The position numbers were made by a program, and so were the translations under genes. Below are positions 1 to 9,531 of a DNA stretch of 64,000 nucleotides, one piece after another. Position 1 is the stretch's first letter; the number at the start of each line of letters is the position of its first letter. The notes beneath the pieces are model-generated. The model did no database searches and had not been told where the DNA came from. It saw nothing but the letters and a program-made list of their open reading frames with translations. Where the stretch lies: positions 4,402,001-4,466,000 of the forward strand of contig NZ_CP123923.1 in assembly GCF_030450125.1 (NCBI RefSeq). Direction: 5' to 3'. The DNA is from Streptomyces sp. WP-1. GTDB lineage: Bacteria > Actinomycetota > Actinomycetes > Streptomycetales > Streptomycetaceae.

Positions 1-529
1 GGGCACCCCGCACTACCGCTCGACCATCGAGTACAGCGAGGAGGCCCTGCGCGAGGCCGAGGCCGCCTTCGGCCGGATCGAGGGCTTCCTTCAGCGTGTG
101 ACCGAGCTGGCCGGCAAGTCCGTCGAGCCCGCCGCCGAGGTCCCGCCCGCCTTCGCCGAGGCGATGGACGACGACCTGGGCGTCCCCGGCGCCCTCGCCG
201 TGGTGCACACCACCGTCCGCCAGGGCAACAGCGCGCTCGCCGCCGACGACAAGGACGCCGCGGTCGCCCGCTTCGCCGAGGTCCGCGCCATGCTCGGCGT
301 CCTGGGCCTGGACCCGCTGGACGAGCAGTGGGTCGGCGAGTCCGACCAGAGCGAGGATCTGCACGGCGTCGTCGACAGCCTCGTACGCCTCGTCCTCGAC
401 CAGCGCGAGTCCGCCCGCGCCCGCAAGGACTGGGCCACCGCCGACGCCATCCGCGACCAGCTCGCCCAGGCGGGCCTGGCCATCGAGGACAGCCCGCAGG
501 GCCCGCGCTGGACCCTCGGCGCGCGCTAG
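1..529 (+). CDS. cysS: Cysteinyl-tRNA synthetase, 3' part (partial)
   Basis: The frame is open from base 2 to the TAG at 527-529, so only the C-terminal ~175 residues lie in the window. This part holds the helical DALR-type anticodon-binding region: after the HYRSTIEYSEEALREAE stretch comes DDDLGVPGALAVVH, then the helices ending in WTLGAR. The catalytic HIGH and KMSKS motifs lie before the window. The enzyme charges tRNA-Cys in the cytoplasm. rlmB follows 100 bp downstream, the usual actinobacterial pair. The family call rests on recall of C-terminal CysS sequence and on the neighbour. Confidence 0.9.
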   Translation, partial: GTPHYRSTIEYSEEALREAEAAFGRIEGFLQRVTELAGKSVEPAAEVPPAFAEAMDDDLGVPGALAVVHTTVRQGNSALAADDKDAAVARFAEVRAMLGVLGLDPLDEQWVGESDQSEDLHGVVDSLVRLVLDQRESARARKDWATADAIRDQLAQAGLAIEDSPQGPRWTLGAR

Positions 530-629
530 CCCGCCGCGGGCGCCCCTTGATCGATTGTGCCGCCCGGCCCCCCGGGCGGCACACTGCATAAGACGTACGT
601 ACGAACAAAGCTCACGGAACAGGTGACTC

Positions 630-1574
630 ATGGCCGCGAACAACCGCCGCATGTCCGGCAAGAAGGGCGCGCAGGTCGGCAGTGGCGGCCAGCGGCGCCG
701 GGGCCTGGAGGGCAAGGGCCCGACCCCGCCCGCCGAGATGCGCAAGGGGCACGTCAAGCAGCGCGCCGCCGCCGCGAAGGTCCGCCGCGCGCAGGGCGGC
801 CGCCCGCAGCCGCGCCGGGGCGGCGGCAAGTCGGCGTCCGAGCTGGTCGTCGGCCGTAACCCCGTGGTCGAGGCGCTGCGCGAGGGCGTCCCCGCGTCGA
901 CCCTCTACGTGCAGCAGTTCATCGACAACGACGAGCGCGTCCGCGAGGCCCTCCAGCTCGCCGCCGAGCGCGGCGGCATCAACCTCATGGAGGCCCCGCG
1001 CCCCGAGCTGGACCGCATGACCAACGGCCTGAACCACCAGGGTCTGGTCCTCCAGGTCCCGCCGTACGAGTACGCGCACCCCGAGGACCTGCTCGACGCC
1101 GCCGCCGACGAGGGCGCGGACCCGCTGGTCGTCGCGCTCGACGGGGTCACCGACCCGCGCAACCTCGGCGCGGTCGTCCGCTCGGTCTCCGCGTTCGGCG
1201 GCCACGGCGTGGTCGTGCCCGAGCGCCGCTCGGCCGGTATGACCGCCGGTGCCTGGAAGACCTCCGCCGGTGCGGCCGCCCGTACCCCGGTGGCCCGCGC
1301 CACCAACCTCACCCGCGTCCTGGAGCAGTACAAGAAGGCGGGTGTCGCGGTCGTCGGCCTGGCCGCGGACGGCGAGGCCGAGATCGGCGAGCTGGAGGCC
1401 CTGTCGGGCCCGGTCGTGATCGTGGTCGGCAGTGAGGGCAAGGGCCTGTCCCGGCTCGTCGGCGAGACCTGCGACTTCCGGGTCCGCATCCCGATGCCGG
1501 GCGGCACCGAGTCCCTCAACGCCGGTGTGGCCGCGGGCATCGTGCTCTACGAGGCCGCCCGCAGGCGGAGCTGA
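630..1574 (+). CDS. rlmB: 23S rRNA (guanosine-2'-O-)-methyltransferase RlmB, SpoU/TrmH family
   Basis: 314 aa. A basic, disordered N-terminal extension (about residues 1-72, rich in K/R/G) precedes the SpoU substrate-binding domain (from [16 protein letters not shown], about 73-145). The SPOUT methyltransferase domain carries motif 1 (D171 to N178, [10 protein letters not shown]), motif 2 (GSEGKGL from G267) and motif 3 (SLNAG, S295 and N297). These residues form the trefoil knot that binds S-adenosylmethionine. The product 2'-O-methylates a guanosine of 23S rRNA in the peptidyl-transferase region. The long basic N-terminus is usual for actinobacterial members. The ribosome-binding site is weak (GGAACAGG upstream of the ATG). 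Confidence 0.93.
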   Translation: MAANNRRMSGKKGAQVGSGGQRRRGLEGKGPTPPAEMRKGHVKQRAAAAKVRRAQGGRPQPRRGGGKSASELVVGRNPVVEALREGVPASTLYVQQFIDNDERVREALQLAAERGGINLMEAPRPELDRMTNGLNHQGLVLQVPPYEYAHPEDLLDAAADEGADPLVVALDGVTDPRNLGAVVRSVSAFGGHGVVVPERRSAGMTAGAWKTSAGAAARTPVARATNLTRVLEQYKKAGVAVVGLAADGEAEIGELEALSGPVVIVVGSEGKGLSRLVGETCDFRVRIPMPGGTESLNAGVAAGIVLYEAARRRS

Positions 1575-1663
1575 GCCGTCGCGGCGACGCGCCGACGGGG
1601 CTGAACACCCGTCCGGAACTTCACCCTTACGCGGGAATTCCGGCGTCCATATGGCGTTCGACG

Positions 1664-1705
1664 CTGCTTTGACGGGGCCCGGACACATCCGCCCGGTCAA
1701 AGCAG
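1664..1705. terminator. Inverted repeat between rlmB and the DoxX gene
   Basis: A perfect 10-bp stem (CTGCTTTGAC at 1664-1673 with GTCAAAGCAG at 1696-1705) encloses 22 bases that hold a nested GGGC/GCCC pairing. It sits 90 bp after the rlmB stop and 28 bp before the next start. It could be a terminator for cysS-rlmB or a structured leader of the next gene. There is no T-run. Confidence 0.4.
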
Positions 1706-1732
1706 TGTCCTAACCCCACGTCACTCGGTTAG

Positions 1733-3445
1733 ATGAGTGTGGACACCAGAACACCCCGCACACCCACGGGGGACCGCTCGTCGGGATTCGACGACGCTCC
1801 CGCGCTGAGCATGGTGAAGGTGCCGAGCGACCCGGCGCAGATCATCGTCAACCACGCCAGCTTCCGCGTGCAGCTGGGCGGGACGGCCGGGCGCACCCGG
1901 TCCGCCCGGATCGCCCGCCATCTCAGCGCCGCCCAGGACACCGCCCGGATGCCCGTCGCGGCCCCGGCGGCCCGGGCCGGCGCCGGCCGCCGCCGGCCCG
2001 TCGTGTGGAGCGGCCGCTCCGCGCCCGACGACACCGGCGCCCACCGGCTTCTCCAGGCCGTGCGGGGCAGCATCGTCCGCCACGCCGAGGAGCCCGACAC
2101 CGGCGCCACCCGCGTCATCCCGCGCGTCGGCACCACCGGCTACGACGAGGCGTACGACGCGCTGGACCAGACCGTCGAGACCCCCGTCGTCGGACACCAG
2201 CGCACCTCCGCCGACGACGACGGGGGCACCCGCCTCCTGCCGCACATGCGCAGCGGCTCGTACGACCAACCGCCGTACCCGCAGCCGGGCTTCGGGCGCC
2301 ACGACGGGTACGACGAGTACGACGACGAGCCCACGGAGTCGTTCCGGCCGTACTCCGAGGACGACGCGGACGACGAGGACGACCTCCACGACCTCGACGC
2401 CCCGCGCCCCGCCCGGCGCGGCACCGACGACCCGGGCCGGCACGCCTACTACCCCGGCCGCCGGATGAACCTCGGCGTGGTGCTGCTCCCGCTGCGCATC
2501 TTCCTGGGCTTCATCTCGATCTACGCCGGCATGGGCAAGCTGTGCGACCCCGTCTACTTCGACGGCGGCAAGCGCGGCTCCATGGTCACCTGGCTGAACA
2601 CCCTGCACCCCTGGGAGGTCGCCGAGCCGCTGCGCCAGTTCGCGCTGCACCACCCGGTCGGCTCCGGCCTGGTGATCGCCTTCCTCCAGGTCGTGGTGGG
2701 CGTGCTGACGATCCTCGGCTGCTGGCAGCGGGTGGCCGCGGTGGTCGGCGTGCTGCTGTCGGCCGCGCTGATCGTCACGGTCAGCTGGAAGACGGTCCCG
2801 GCGTACGACGCCCCGGACATCATCTACCTGGCCGCCTGGTCCCCGCTGATCATCGCCGGAGCGCCCGTCTACTCGGTGGACGGCCGTCTCGCGGGCAGCG
2901 CCTGGCGGCGGCTCGGCCCCCGCTCCGACATCTGGGAGCTGCGCCGCTATGTGCTGCGCCGCGGCGCCCTGATCACCGCGCTGACCGTCGGCCTCACCCT
3001 GCTGGTGGGCTCGCTGCTCGGTGGCGCGGTCCGCGACTCCAGCCGCGTGGTCGTCCCCGGCCCCGGCGAGGCCCCCCGCAACAACGTCCCCGGCTCCCCG
3101 CTCCCCGGCGAGCCCGGCACCCGGCACAAGACCACCCCGTCCGCGCCCACCTCCCCCTCGGGCGGTGCCACGGCCGGTGCGAGCCCCTCCGGCTCGGCCA
3201 CCCCGGGCGCGAGCCACACGGCGGGCGGTACGACCAGCACGCCGAGCGCGACCCAGGGCACCACGGGCCGGCTCCCGTCCCGCCAGTCCGCCCCCACCGG
3301 CGGCGCCCCCAGCACCACGGCGGGCCCGACCGGCACCGGTGGCACCTCCACCACCTCCGGCGGCTCCGCCCCGGGCGGCACCTCCACGTCGAGCGGCGGC
3401 GCCTCCACGGGCCAACCGGGCGTGCTGGGCGGCCTGTTGGGCTGA
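1733..3445 (+). CDS. DoxX-family membrane protein with long acidic N-terminus and Ser/Thr/Gly/Pro tail
   Basis: 570 aa. Residues 1-245 are hydrophilic and partly acidic (D/E-rich around 200-225) and contain many short histidine and arginine stretches. A four-helix DoxX-like bundle starts at about residue 246 (LGVVLLPLRIFLGFISIYAG) and runs to about 385. A further membrane segment lies at about 412-434 (ALITALTVGLTLLVGSLLGG). The last ~135 residues are a low-complexity Ser/Thr/Gly/Pro tail, probably extracellular. DoxX proteins are linked to quinone-dependent redox chemistry, but the substrate here is unknown. It starts at ATG 1733 and ends just before a strong terminator, so it is probably monocistronic. 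Confidence 0.8.
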   Translation: MSVDTRTPRTPTGDRSSGFDDAPALSMVKVPSDPAQIIVNHASFRVQLGGTAGRTRSARIARHLSAAQDTARMPVAAPAARAGAGRRRPVVWSGRSAPDDTGAHRLLQAVRGSIVRHAEEPDTGATRVIPRVGTTGYDEAYDALDQTVETPVVGHQRTSADDDGGTRLLPHMRSGSYDQPPYPQPGFGRHDGYDEYDDEPTESFRPYSEDDADDEDDLHDLDAPRPARRGTDDPGRHAYYPGRRMNLGVVLLPLRIFLGFISIYAGMGKLCDPVYFDGGKRGSMVTWLNTLHPWEVAEPLRQFALHHPVGSGLVIAFLQVVVGVLTILGCWQRVAAVVGVLLSAALIVTVSWKTVPAYDAPDIIYLAAWSPLIIAGAPVYSVDGRLAGSAWRRLGPRSDIWELRRYVLRRGALITALTVGLTLLVGSLLGGAVRDSSRVVVPGPGEAPRNNVPGSPLPGEPGTRHKTTPSAPTSPSGGATAGASPSGSATPGASHTAGGTTSTPSATQGTTGRLPSRQSAPTGGAPSTTAGPTGTGGTSTTSGGSAPGGTSTSSGGASTGQPGVLGGLLG

Positions 3446-3462
3446 CGGCAGCGCACAGGAGA

Positions 3463-3494
3463 GGGGCCCGGTACCGCGAAAGGTACCGGGCCCC
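3463..3494 (+). terminator. Rho-independent terminator after the DoxX gene
   Basis: A perfect 13-bp stem, GGGGCCCGGTACC (3463-3475) with GGTACCGGGCCCC (3482-3494), has a 6-nt GCGAAA loop and is followed by TTTT. It lies 18 bp after the stop codon at 3445. Confidence 0.85.
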
Positions 3495-3590
3495 TTTTGC
3501 TGCCCGGGGGGGGGAGGGAGGGAGGAGGCTTGCCGCCCCGGGGGCGCGGGGGATGATCTGCACGAACAGCCCGACGCGCCCGCGCCCGCG

Positions 3591-3662
3591 CCCGTACCCG
3601 GGCCCGCGCCCGTACCCGGGCCCGCGCCTGTACCCGGGCCCGCGTCCGGCTACCGGCCCGCG
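3591..3662. repeat. 18-bp tandem repeat, about four copies
   Basis: Units at 3591-3608, 3609-3626, 3627-3644 and a degenerate 3645-3662. The core CCCGTACCCGGGCCCGCG contains the palindrome CCCGGG. The first two copies are identical and the third has one change. The repeat covers the 3' end of the minus-strand nucleotidyltransferase gene, whose TAG lies in the degenerate unit, and continues into its 3' untranslated region. Confidence 0.85.
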
Positions 3663-4390
3663 CCGGCCAGCTCCTTGGCCGCTTCGGTCAGGTCCTTCGC
3701 CGTGTCGATGGCCCGCCAGTACGCGCCCTGCGGCAGCGAGTAGCCCGCGAGCTTCCGTTCCCGGGCGAGGCCGGGGAACGTCGTGCGCTCATGGTCGCCG
3801 CGCTCGGGCAGCAGGGTGGTGAACTCCGGCGAGAAGACGTACACACCGGCGTTGATCTCGAACGTGGACGGCGGGGCCTCGATGAAGTCGGTGATGTGCC
3901 CGAAGCCGTCGGTCCGCACCGCGCCCCAGGGGATCCGCGGCCGGGCCAGCGCGAGCGTCGCCACGGCGTCCCGCTCGGTGTGGAAGTCGGCCATGTCCCG
4001 CAGCGAGAAGCGGGTCCAGATGTCGCCGTTGGTGGCGTACCAGGGCCGGTCCGGGTGGGGGAGATGGGCGGCGGCGAACTTGAGGCCGCCGCCGCGGCCG
4101 AGGGGCTCGGTCTCCACGACGGTGCGCACGGAGACCGGCAGCCGGGCCGAGTCCAGCCAGTCCTGGAGGACCTCGGCGAGGTGGCCGCAGGAGACCACCA
4201 CGTCCGTCACACCCTCTTCGGCGAGCCAGGTGAGCTGGTGGCCGATGATCGGGGTGCCCGTGCCGGGGATCTCGACCATCGGCTTGGGCCGGTCGTCGGT
4301 GTACGGACGCAGCCGGGAGCCCTGGCCGCCGGCCAGGATCACGGCTTGAGTGGGGCGCGACGCGGCGTTCGGATGGGTCATGGACCGCAC
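3650..4390 (-). CDS. Sugar-nucleotide nucleotidyltransferase (mannose-1-P guanylyltransferase-like)
   Basis: 246 aa, a single NTP_transferase (Rossmann-like) domain. The N-terminal signature AVILAGGQGSRLRPYTDDRP carries the GxGxR pyrophosphorylase loop, followed by the PKPM lysine. Later come ATNGDIWTRF, with the metal-binding aspartate region, and a short C-terminus. It should couple a sugar-1-phosphate to an NTP to make an activated sugar, but the sequence alone does not fix the sugar or nucleotide. Two in-frame starts exist (4390, and ATG at 4381 giving MTHPNAAS); the second may be the real one. The stop lies inside the 18-bp tandem repeat, so the last residues (LAGAGR) may vary between strains. 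Confidence 0.8.
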   Translation of the reverse strand: MRSMTHPNAASRPTQAVILAGGQGSRLRPYTDDRPKPMVEIPGTGTPIIGHQLTWLAEEGVTDVVVSCGHLAEVLQDWLDSARLPVSVRTVVETEPLGRGGGLKFAAAHLPHPDRPWYATNGDIWTRFSLRDMADFHTERDAVATLALARPRIPWGAVRTDGFGHITDFIEAPPSTFEINAGVYVFSPEFTTLLPERGDHERTTFPGLARERKLAGYSLPQGAYWRAIDTAKDLTEAAKELAGAGR

Positions 4391-4414
4391 TGTACGTGGC
4401 GCCCCGGGCCGGGT

Positions 4415-4873
4415 TCAGCTGCGTGCGGCCAGTACCCCGGTCGCGAAGGAGGTGTCGCACACCGGGCGGGCGTACGACTGGGCGCGCGAGGCGCCGTAGA
4501 TGCGCACGGCGGCCCGGCCGAGGGAGCGGGCGATGGAGGTGCAGTGCCGGGCGAGCGAGGGGTGGCCGTTGACGGCCTCCTGGAGGTGGGTGAGGACCAC
4601 GCCCGGGTTCTTCTCGTGCAGTTCGCTCAGCAGGCGGTCGCGCAGCACGTCCTCGGGGGCGTGGGCGACCGTCTTGGGCGCGGACTGCACCGACGTGACG
4701 TCGGAGGCGGTGAGCACCGAGCCGGCGGGGCTTCCGGTCCAGTTGACCCGGGTGACCGCGAGGGTTCCCGAGAGCACCAGGACGACGGGCAGGACGAGGG
4801 CGAGGGAGCGGCCGACCCGGCGGGCAGGGCCCCGGTGGCTGCGTCGCGTCTGAGTGGTGATGGAGTGCTTCAC
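4415..4873 (-). CDS. Small membrane-anchored or secreted protein of unknown function
   Basis: 152 aa. A basic N-terminus (KHSITTQTRRSHRGPARR) precedes one hydrophobic segment (residues ~27-45, LALVLPVVLVLSGTLAV), so it is either an anchored protein with an extracytoplasmic C-terminal domain or a secreted protein. The C-terminal domain has two cysteines (in RHCTSI and RPVCDTSF) that could form a disulfide. No family was recognised. It is 24 bp upstream of the nucleotidyltransferase and may be co-transcribed with it. Confidence 0.65.
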   Translation of the reverse strand: MKHSITTQTRRSHRGPARRVGRSLALVLPVVLVLSGTLAVTRVNWTGSPAGSVLTASDVTSVQSAPKTVAHAPEDVLRDRLLSELHEKNPGVVLTHLQEAVNGHPSLARHCTSIARSLGRAAVRIYGASRAQSYARPVCDTSFATGVLAARS

Positions 4874-4990
4874 GCGTGTGAGGGTAGCGGGCGGTAATGG
4901 CGCGAGGACATTCCGTCACTCTTACGGGGGATGAGAAAGTGCGGTTTCCGGGGTAGGGGGTTGACGCCCGGCCCGGAACGATCATGCGAA

Positions 4991-5020
4991 GAGGGCCCCG
5001 CGGTGTGCCGCGGGGCCCTC
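4991..5020 (-). terminator. Terminator hairpin downstream of msiK
   Basis: A perfect 13-bp stem: GAGGGCCCCGCGG (4991-5003) with CCGCGGGGCCCTC (5008-5020), loop TGTG. It starts 25 bp beyond the msiK stop on the minus strand. There is no strong T-run, which is common for streptomycete terminators. Confidence 0.75.
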
Positions 5021-5045
5021 TGTCGTCGTGGTGTCCTGGCGGCGC

Positions 5046-6182
<1,137 letters not shown>

Positions 6183-6262
6183 GGTGAATGGGCCCCCTTC
6201 TACCGGCAGGAACGTGCCGGACGATCCGTTGTAGGAAGGTGGTTGGTGTGGTCCACGCGAGT

Positions 6263-6272
6263 GAACCGGTTC
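6263..6272. promoter_or_regulatory. Palindrome upstream of msiK (candidate operator)
   Basis: GAACCGGTTC is a perfect 10-bp palindrome 81 bp upstream of the msiK start, inside the 219-bp msiK/tRNA gap. Such palindromes are typical of LacI/GntR-type sugar regulators, but I cannot name the protein. This gap otherwise holds no recognisable gene. Confidence 0.3.
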
Positions 6273-6401
6273 GAGACGGTACCCGGGGTTCACGTGATCT
6301 GTCAGTACATGGGCGACGGTGAACTTCGCGGAAATTTTCGACGGTCCCACCAGGTGACGTGGGTACACTGCACAGACACGCCCGCGCGGCACGCGCGGCA
6401 G

Positions 6402-6475
6402 GCCTCCTTAGCTCAGCTGGTCAGAGCGCCGCTCTTGTAAAGCGAAGGTCGTCGGTTCGAATCCGACAGGGGGCT
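6402..6475 (+). tRNA. tRNA-Thr (anticodon TGT)
   Basis: 74 nt. The acceptor stem is GCCTCCT (6402-6408) with AGGGGGC (6468-6474) and discriminator T6475. D-arm AGCTCAGCTGGTCAGAGC. The anticodon loop CTTGTAA gives TGT, which reads ACA. The T-arm is GTCGG-TTCGAAT-CCGAC. The last anticodon-stem pair is C-A. The 3' CCA is not encoded, as usual in Streptomyces. It is followed directly by a hairpin terminator and by the whiE locus. Confidence 0.95.
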
Positions 6476-6483
6476 CCGCATGG

Positions 6484-6512
6484 CACAGGGCCGCCCGGTG
6501 GGCGGCCCTGTG
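6484..6512. terminator. Shared terminator between tRNA-Thr and whiE ORFVIII
   Basis: A perfect 13-bp stem: CACAGGGCCGCCC (6484-6496) with GGGCGGCCCTGTG (6500-6512), loop GGT, followed by GTGTTGTT on the plus strand. It lies between convergent transcripts and can serve both. Confidence 0.8.
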
Positions 6513-6528
6513 GTGTTGTTCGTGCGGG

Positions 6529-8169
6529 TCAGGGCCGGTGCAGTACGGCCTTCAGGGCGTCCCGGAGGGCCGCCTGGGGGTCGGGGGAGGCGGCCTGGGC
6601 GCGCCAGGCGACGAAGCCGTCGGGGCGGACGAGGACCGCGCCGTCGGCGCCGACGCCGTGCAGCGCGGCCCAGTCGTCGCCCTCGGTGTCGTACATCAGG
6701 TCGGCGTCGCCGCCCGGGCCGATCCGGTAGGCGTCGAGCCGTACCCCGTCCAGGGCGGCGACGCGCCGGGCGGCCTCGTACCAGCCCGCGTCGTCGGGGG
6801 CGTCGGTGAGCAGGACCATGGAGCGCTCGTAGAGGTCGAGGGTGGACAGCCGGCGGGCGGCCTGGCGCAGCCACAGGTGGGGGGCGCGGGTGCCGGGGCG
6901 GCCGGTGAGGGAGAGGGCGTCGGGGACGACCGGCGCCTCGGGGTCGGTGCCGACGGCGGCGCCCTCGGGGTAGTGGTAGCCGAGGACGACGTTGAGGATG
7001 CCGCCGCGCTTGGCGCCGCCGACGCCGGGGGCCGGGGCGAAGCCGGGGTGGCTGTGCTCGACGGAGCGGGCGGAGGCGCGGGCGCTGGTGGCGACGGCGA
7101 CCGGGCGGCGCTCGGCGCCGTAGCTGTCCAGGAGCGCGGGGCCGGCCCAGCCGTCGAGGACGGCGGCGAGCTTCCAGGCGAGGTTGTGGGCGTCCTGGAT
7201 GCCGGTGTTGGAGCCGAACGCGCCGGTGGGGGACATCTCGTGGGCGGAGTCGCCGGCGAGGAAGACCCGGCCCGCCGCGTAGGTGTCGGCGACCCGTTCG
7301 GCGGCGCGCCAGGACGCCATTCCGGTGATCTTCACGTCGAGGTCGGGCACGCCGACCGCGGCGGCGATGTGCCGCTGGAGCCGCTCCTCGGTGAACTCAT
7401 CCAGGGATTCGCCGAGTTCGGGGTGCCAGGGGGCGTGGAAGACCCAGCGCTCCTTGTTGTCGACGGGCAGCAGGGCGCCGTCGGCGTCGGGGTGGGTGAG
7501 GTAGCAGCAGATGAAGCGGCGGTCGCCGACCACGTCGGCCAGGCGGGTGGAGCGGAAGGTGACGCTGACGTTGGCGAACAGCTCGCCGGGGCCGCTCTGG
7601 CCGATGCCGAGGGCGCGGCGGACGGGGCTGCGGGGGCCGTCGGCGGCGACGAGGTAGTCGGCCCGGACGGTGTAGCGCTCGTCGGTGGAGCGGTCGCGGA
7701 CGGTCGCCCTCACCCCGTCGGCGTCCTGTTCGAAGGACTCCATCTCGTGGTGGTAGCGCAGGTCGCCGCCGAGTTCGCGGGCGCCGTCCACGAGGACGGG
7801 TTCGAGGTCGTTCTGGCTGCACAGGCACCAGGAGGTGGGGCTGAACCTCCTGAGGCCGCCGCCGGGGTCGATCTCCTTGAACAGCCACTCGCCGGCCTCG
7901 CCGACCAGGGCCGGGGTCTGCAGGATGCCGTGGTTGTCGGCGAGCAGTGAGGCCGCCGCCTTGATGTCCGGCTCGATGCCGGCCACCCGGAAGAGTTCCA
8001 TCGTGCGGACGTTGTTGCCGCGTCCGCGCGGGTGGTGCGAGGTCCCGGAGTGCCGCTCCACCAGCATGTGGCGCACGCCGAGGCGGCCGAGGAACAGGGA
8101 TGTGGACAGGCCCACCAGAGAGCCGCCCACGATGAGGACGGGAACCCGGTGGTCGGCTGTGTGATGCAT
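6529..8169 (-). CDS. whiEVIII: FAD-dependent aromatic polyketide hydroxylase (whiE ORFVIII type)
   Basis: 546 aa from ATG 8169 (MHHTADHRV) with GGAGG at good spacing. An in-frame extension to 8364 has no ribosome-binding site. The flavoprotein hydroxylase fold is seen in the N-terminal dinucleotide motif VLIVGGSLVGLSTSLFLGR, the DG motif YLVAADGPRSPVRR and the GD motif GRVFLAGDSAHEMSP. A C-terminal thioredoxin-like domain is typical of this hydroxylase class. In the S. coelicolor spore-pigment locus ORFVIII is divergent from ORFI-VII and acts late, oxidising the aromatic polyketide. The same arrangement is seen here. Confidence 0.92.
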   Translation of the reverse strand: MHHTADHRVPVLIVGGSLVGLSTSLFLGRLGVRHMLVERHSGTSHHPRGRGNNVRTMELFRVAGIEPDIKAAASLLADNHGILQTPALVGEAGEWLFKEIDPGGGLRRFSPTSWCLCSQNDLEPVLVDGARELGGDLRYHHEMESFEQDADGVRATVRDRSTDERYTVRADYLVAADGPRSPVRRALGIGQSGPGELFANVSVTFRSTRLADVVGDRRFICCYLTHPDADGALLPVDNKERWVFHAPWHPELGESLDEFTEERLQRHIAAAVGVPDLDVKITGMASWRAAERVADTYAAGRVFLAGDSAHEMSPTGAFGSNTGIQDAHNLAWKLAAVLDGWAGPALLDSYGAERRPVAVATSARASARSVEHSHPGFAPAPGVGGAKRGGILNVVLGYHYPEGAAVGTDPEAPVVPDALSLTGRPGTRAPHLWLRQAARRLSTLDLYERSMVLLTDAPDDAGWYEAARRVAALDGVRLDAYRIGPGGDADLMYDTEGDDWAALHGVGADGAVLVRPDGFVAWRAQAASPDPQAALRDALKAVLHRP

Positions 8170-8379
8170 CGAGCCTCCAGATGCAGGGGTGCGTACAGGA
8201 CGCCTGTGAGTCTCATGCCCGGTATCGCCGTGGTTGGGGCCATTTGCGCGTGGGATCACCCACGTGGTTCCTACGAGTCGCGGGCTTACGGCCAGCGGCA
8301 CAGGATCAAGAAGCGCTGACGTCGCGTCACGGCGGTGACCGGCGCACCCGAGATCCCCCGCCAAGGAGATGTCCGCACC
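8170..8379. promoter_or_regulatory. whiE divergent promoter region with a 6-bp-arm palindrome at 8249-8264
   Basis: The 210-bp gap between ORFVIII (minus) and ORFI (plus) should carry both whiE promoters. In S. coelicolor the pair is developmentally controlled and the ORFVIII promoter depends on sigma-F. The visible structure is CGTGGG-ATCA-CCCACG at 8249-8264. The region is less GC-rich than the genes around it. I could not assign -10 or -35 boxes with confidence. Confidence 0.5.
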
Positions 8380-9468
8380 ATGACCACCACCTCTGAACGT
8401 CTGTCAGAAGTCCCGGCGCGCGACGCGTCGAAGCGTGTCTCCCAGTCCGTGTTCGACGGCTCGCGGCTCCGGGTCGTCCTGCTGGTCGACGTCTTCGACG
8501 GCGCGCAGCAGCAGTTCCTGGAGGCGTACGAGCAGCTCTGCAACCAGGTTGCGTCGGTGCCCGGCCATGTCAGCGACCAACTCTGCCAGTCCATCGAGAA
8601 TCCATCCCAATGGCTCATCACCAGCGAGTGGGAGAGCGCTCCGCCGTTCCTCACCTGGGTGAACAGCGAGGAGCACGTGCGGATGGTGGAGCCGCTGCAC
8701 TCCTGCGTGCGCAACACCCGCTCGCTGCGCTTCCACATCGTCCGGGAGACGGGCCGCGCCTACGAGACCGACGCGCCCGCCCGGGGCCGGCTCCAGACGG
8801 AGGTGCGCATCGGTGACGGAGTGATCCGGCACGCGCTGACCTTCACCGTGAAGCCGGGCACCGAGGACAAGGTGGCCAAGCTGCTCGCGGACTACGCGGC
8901 GCCCGAGCCGCGGGTGGACGACTCCACGCGGCTTCTGCGCACCTCGCTGTTCATGCACGGCAACCGGGTGGTGCGCGCCATCGAGGTGCGCGGCGACCTG
9001 CTGGCCGCCCTGCGCCATGTGTCGCGTTCGCCCGAGGTGCGGGCCGTGGAGGAGGCCATCAACCCCTATCTGGAGCAGGACCGGGACCTGAACGACCAGG
9101 AGTCGGCCCGGCTGTTCTTCACCCGGGCGGCGCTGCCTGCCGTGCACCACGTGATGGCGGACGACCGGCCCGAGGGCACCCGGCGGGCCCTGTACTACCC
9201 GGCCAGGGCGGGCCGCGGGATGAAGCTCGCCGAGCTGCTCGCCGAGGCGGACTCGGCGGCGGCCGACGACCCATCGAGCCAGGTGCTGCGCAGCACGGTC
9301 TTCGAGCGCGAGGACGTCGTGGTGCGGCTGGTGGACCTCGCGGCCGAGGGCGCGGACGTGGACCCGCTGCCCCGGGACCCCGCGCGCGCCGCCGAGCTGC
9401 GCGAGCTGCTGGCCGGCGAGGCCGCCCGCATGGAGCTGGTCACCGACCGCCGCTCGCCGGCGGTCTGA
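8380..9468 (+). CDS. whiEI: whiE ORFI protein (SchA/CurD-like, ABM-type domain)
   Basis: 362 aa from ATG 8380 (MTTTSERLSEV), with AAGGAG 11 nt upstream; an in-frame ATG at 8335 lacks such a site. The first ~120 residues look like an antibiotic-biosynthesis monooxygenase fold (ferredoxin-like, with ITSEWESAPPFLTWVNSEEH). The rest is the SchA/CurD-type region found in spore-pigment clusters. The exact reaction is not established; homologues are needed for correct pigment formation and may act as an oxygenase or PKS accessory. It is the first gene of the ORFI-VII operon. Confidence 0.88.
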   Translation: MTTTSERLSEVPARDASKRVSQSVFDGSRLRVVLLVDVFDGAQQQFLEAYEQLCNQVASVPGHVSDQLCQSIENPSQWLITSEWESAPPFLTWVNSEEHVRMVEPLHSCVRNTRSLRFHIVRETGRAYETDAPARGRLQTEVRIGDGVIRHALTFTVKPGTEDKVAKLLADYAAPEPRVDDSTRLLRTSLFMHGNRVVRAIEVRGDLLAALRHVSRSPEVRAVEEAINPYLEQDRDLNDQESARLFFTRAALPAVHHVMADDRPEGTRRALYYPARAGRGMKLAELLAEADSAAADDPSSQVLRSTVFEREDVVVRLVDLAAEGADVDPLPRDPARAAELRELLAGEAARMELVTDRRSPAV

Positions 9469-9531
9469 GCGGCCCCGCCCGCCCCCGAGAGCCACACCCA
9501 GAAGCCCGATCACATCCACCGGAGGAACGTC

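Noticed and set aside
1721..3415. Long open frame on the minus strand over the DoxX gene
   Set aside because: It is a codon-bias shadow of the real gene on the plus strand; composition is low-complexity and no domain or ribosome-binding site is seen.
3591..3662. CRISPR array
   Set aside because: Contiguous 18-bp units without spacers.
6183..6392. N-terminal extension of msiK
   Set aside because: The extra 70 residues are not part of the ABC ATPase family and ATG 6182 has a good ribosome-binding site and the right protein length.
6402..6475. Attachment site of an integrated element at tRNA-Thr
   Set aside because: I looked by eye for a second copy of the T-arm/acceptor sequence around the whiE edges and did not find one; no integrase gene is in the window.
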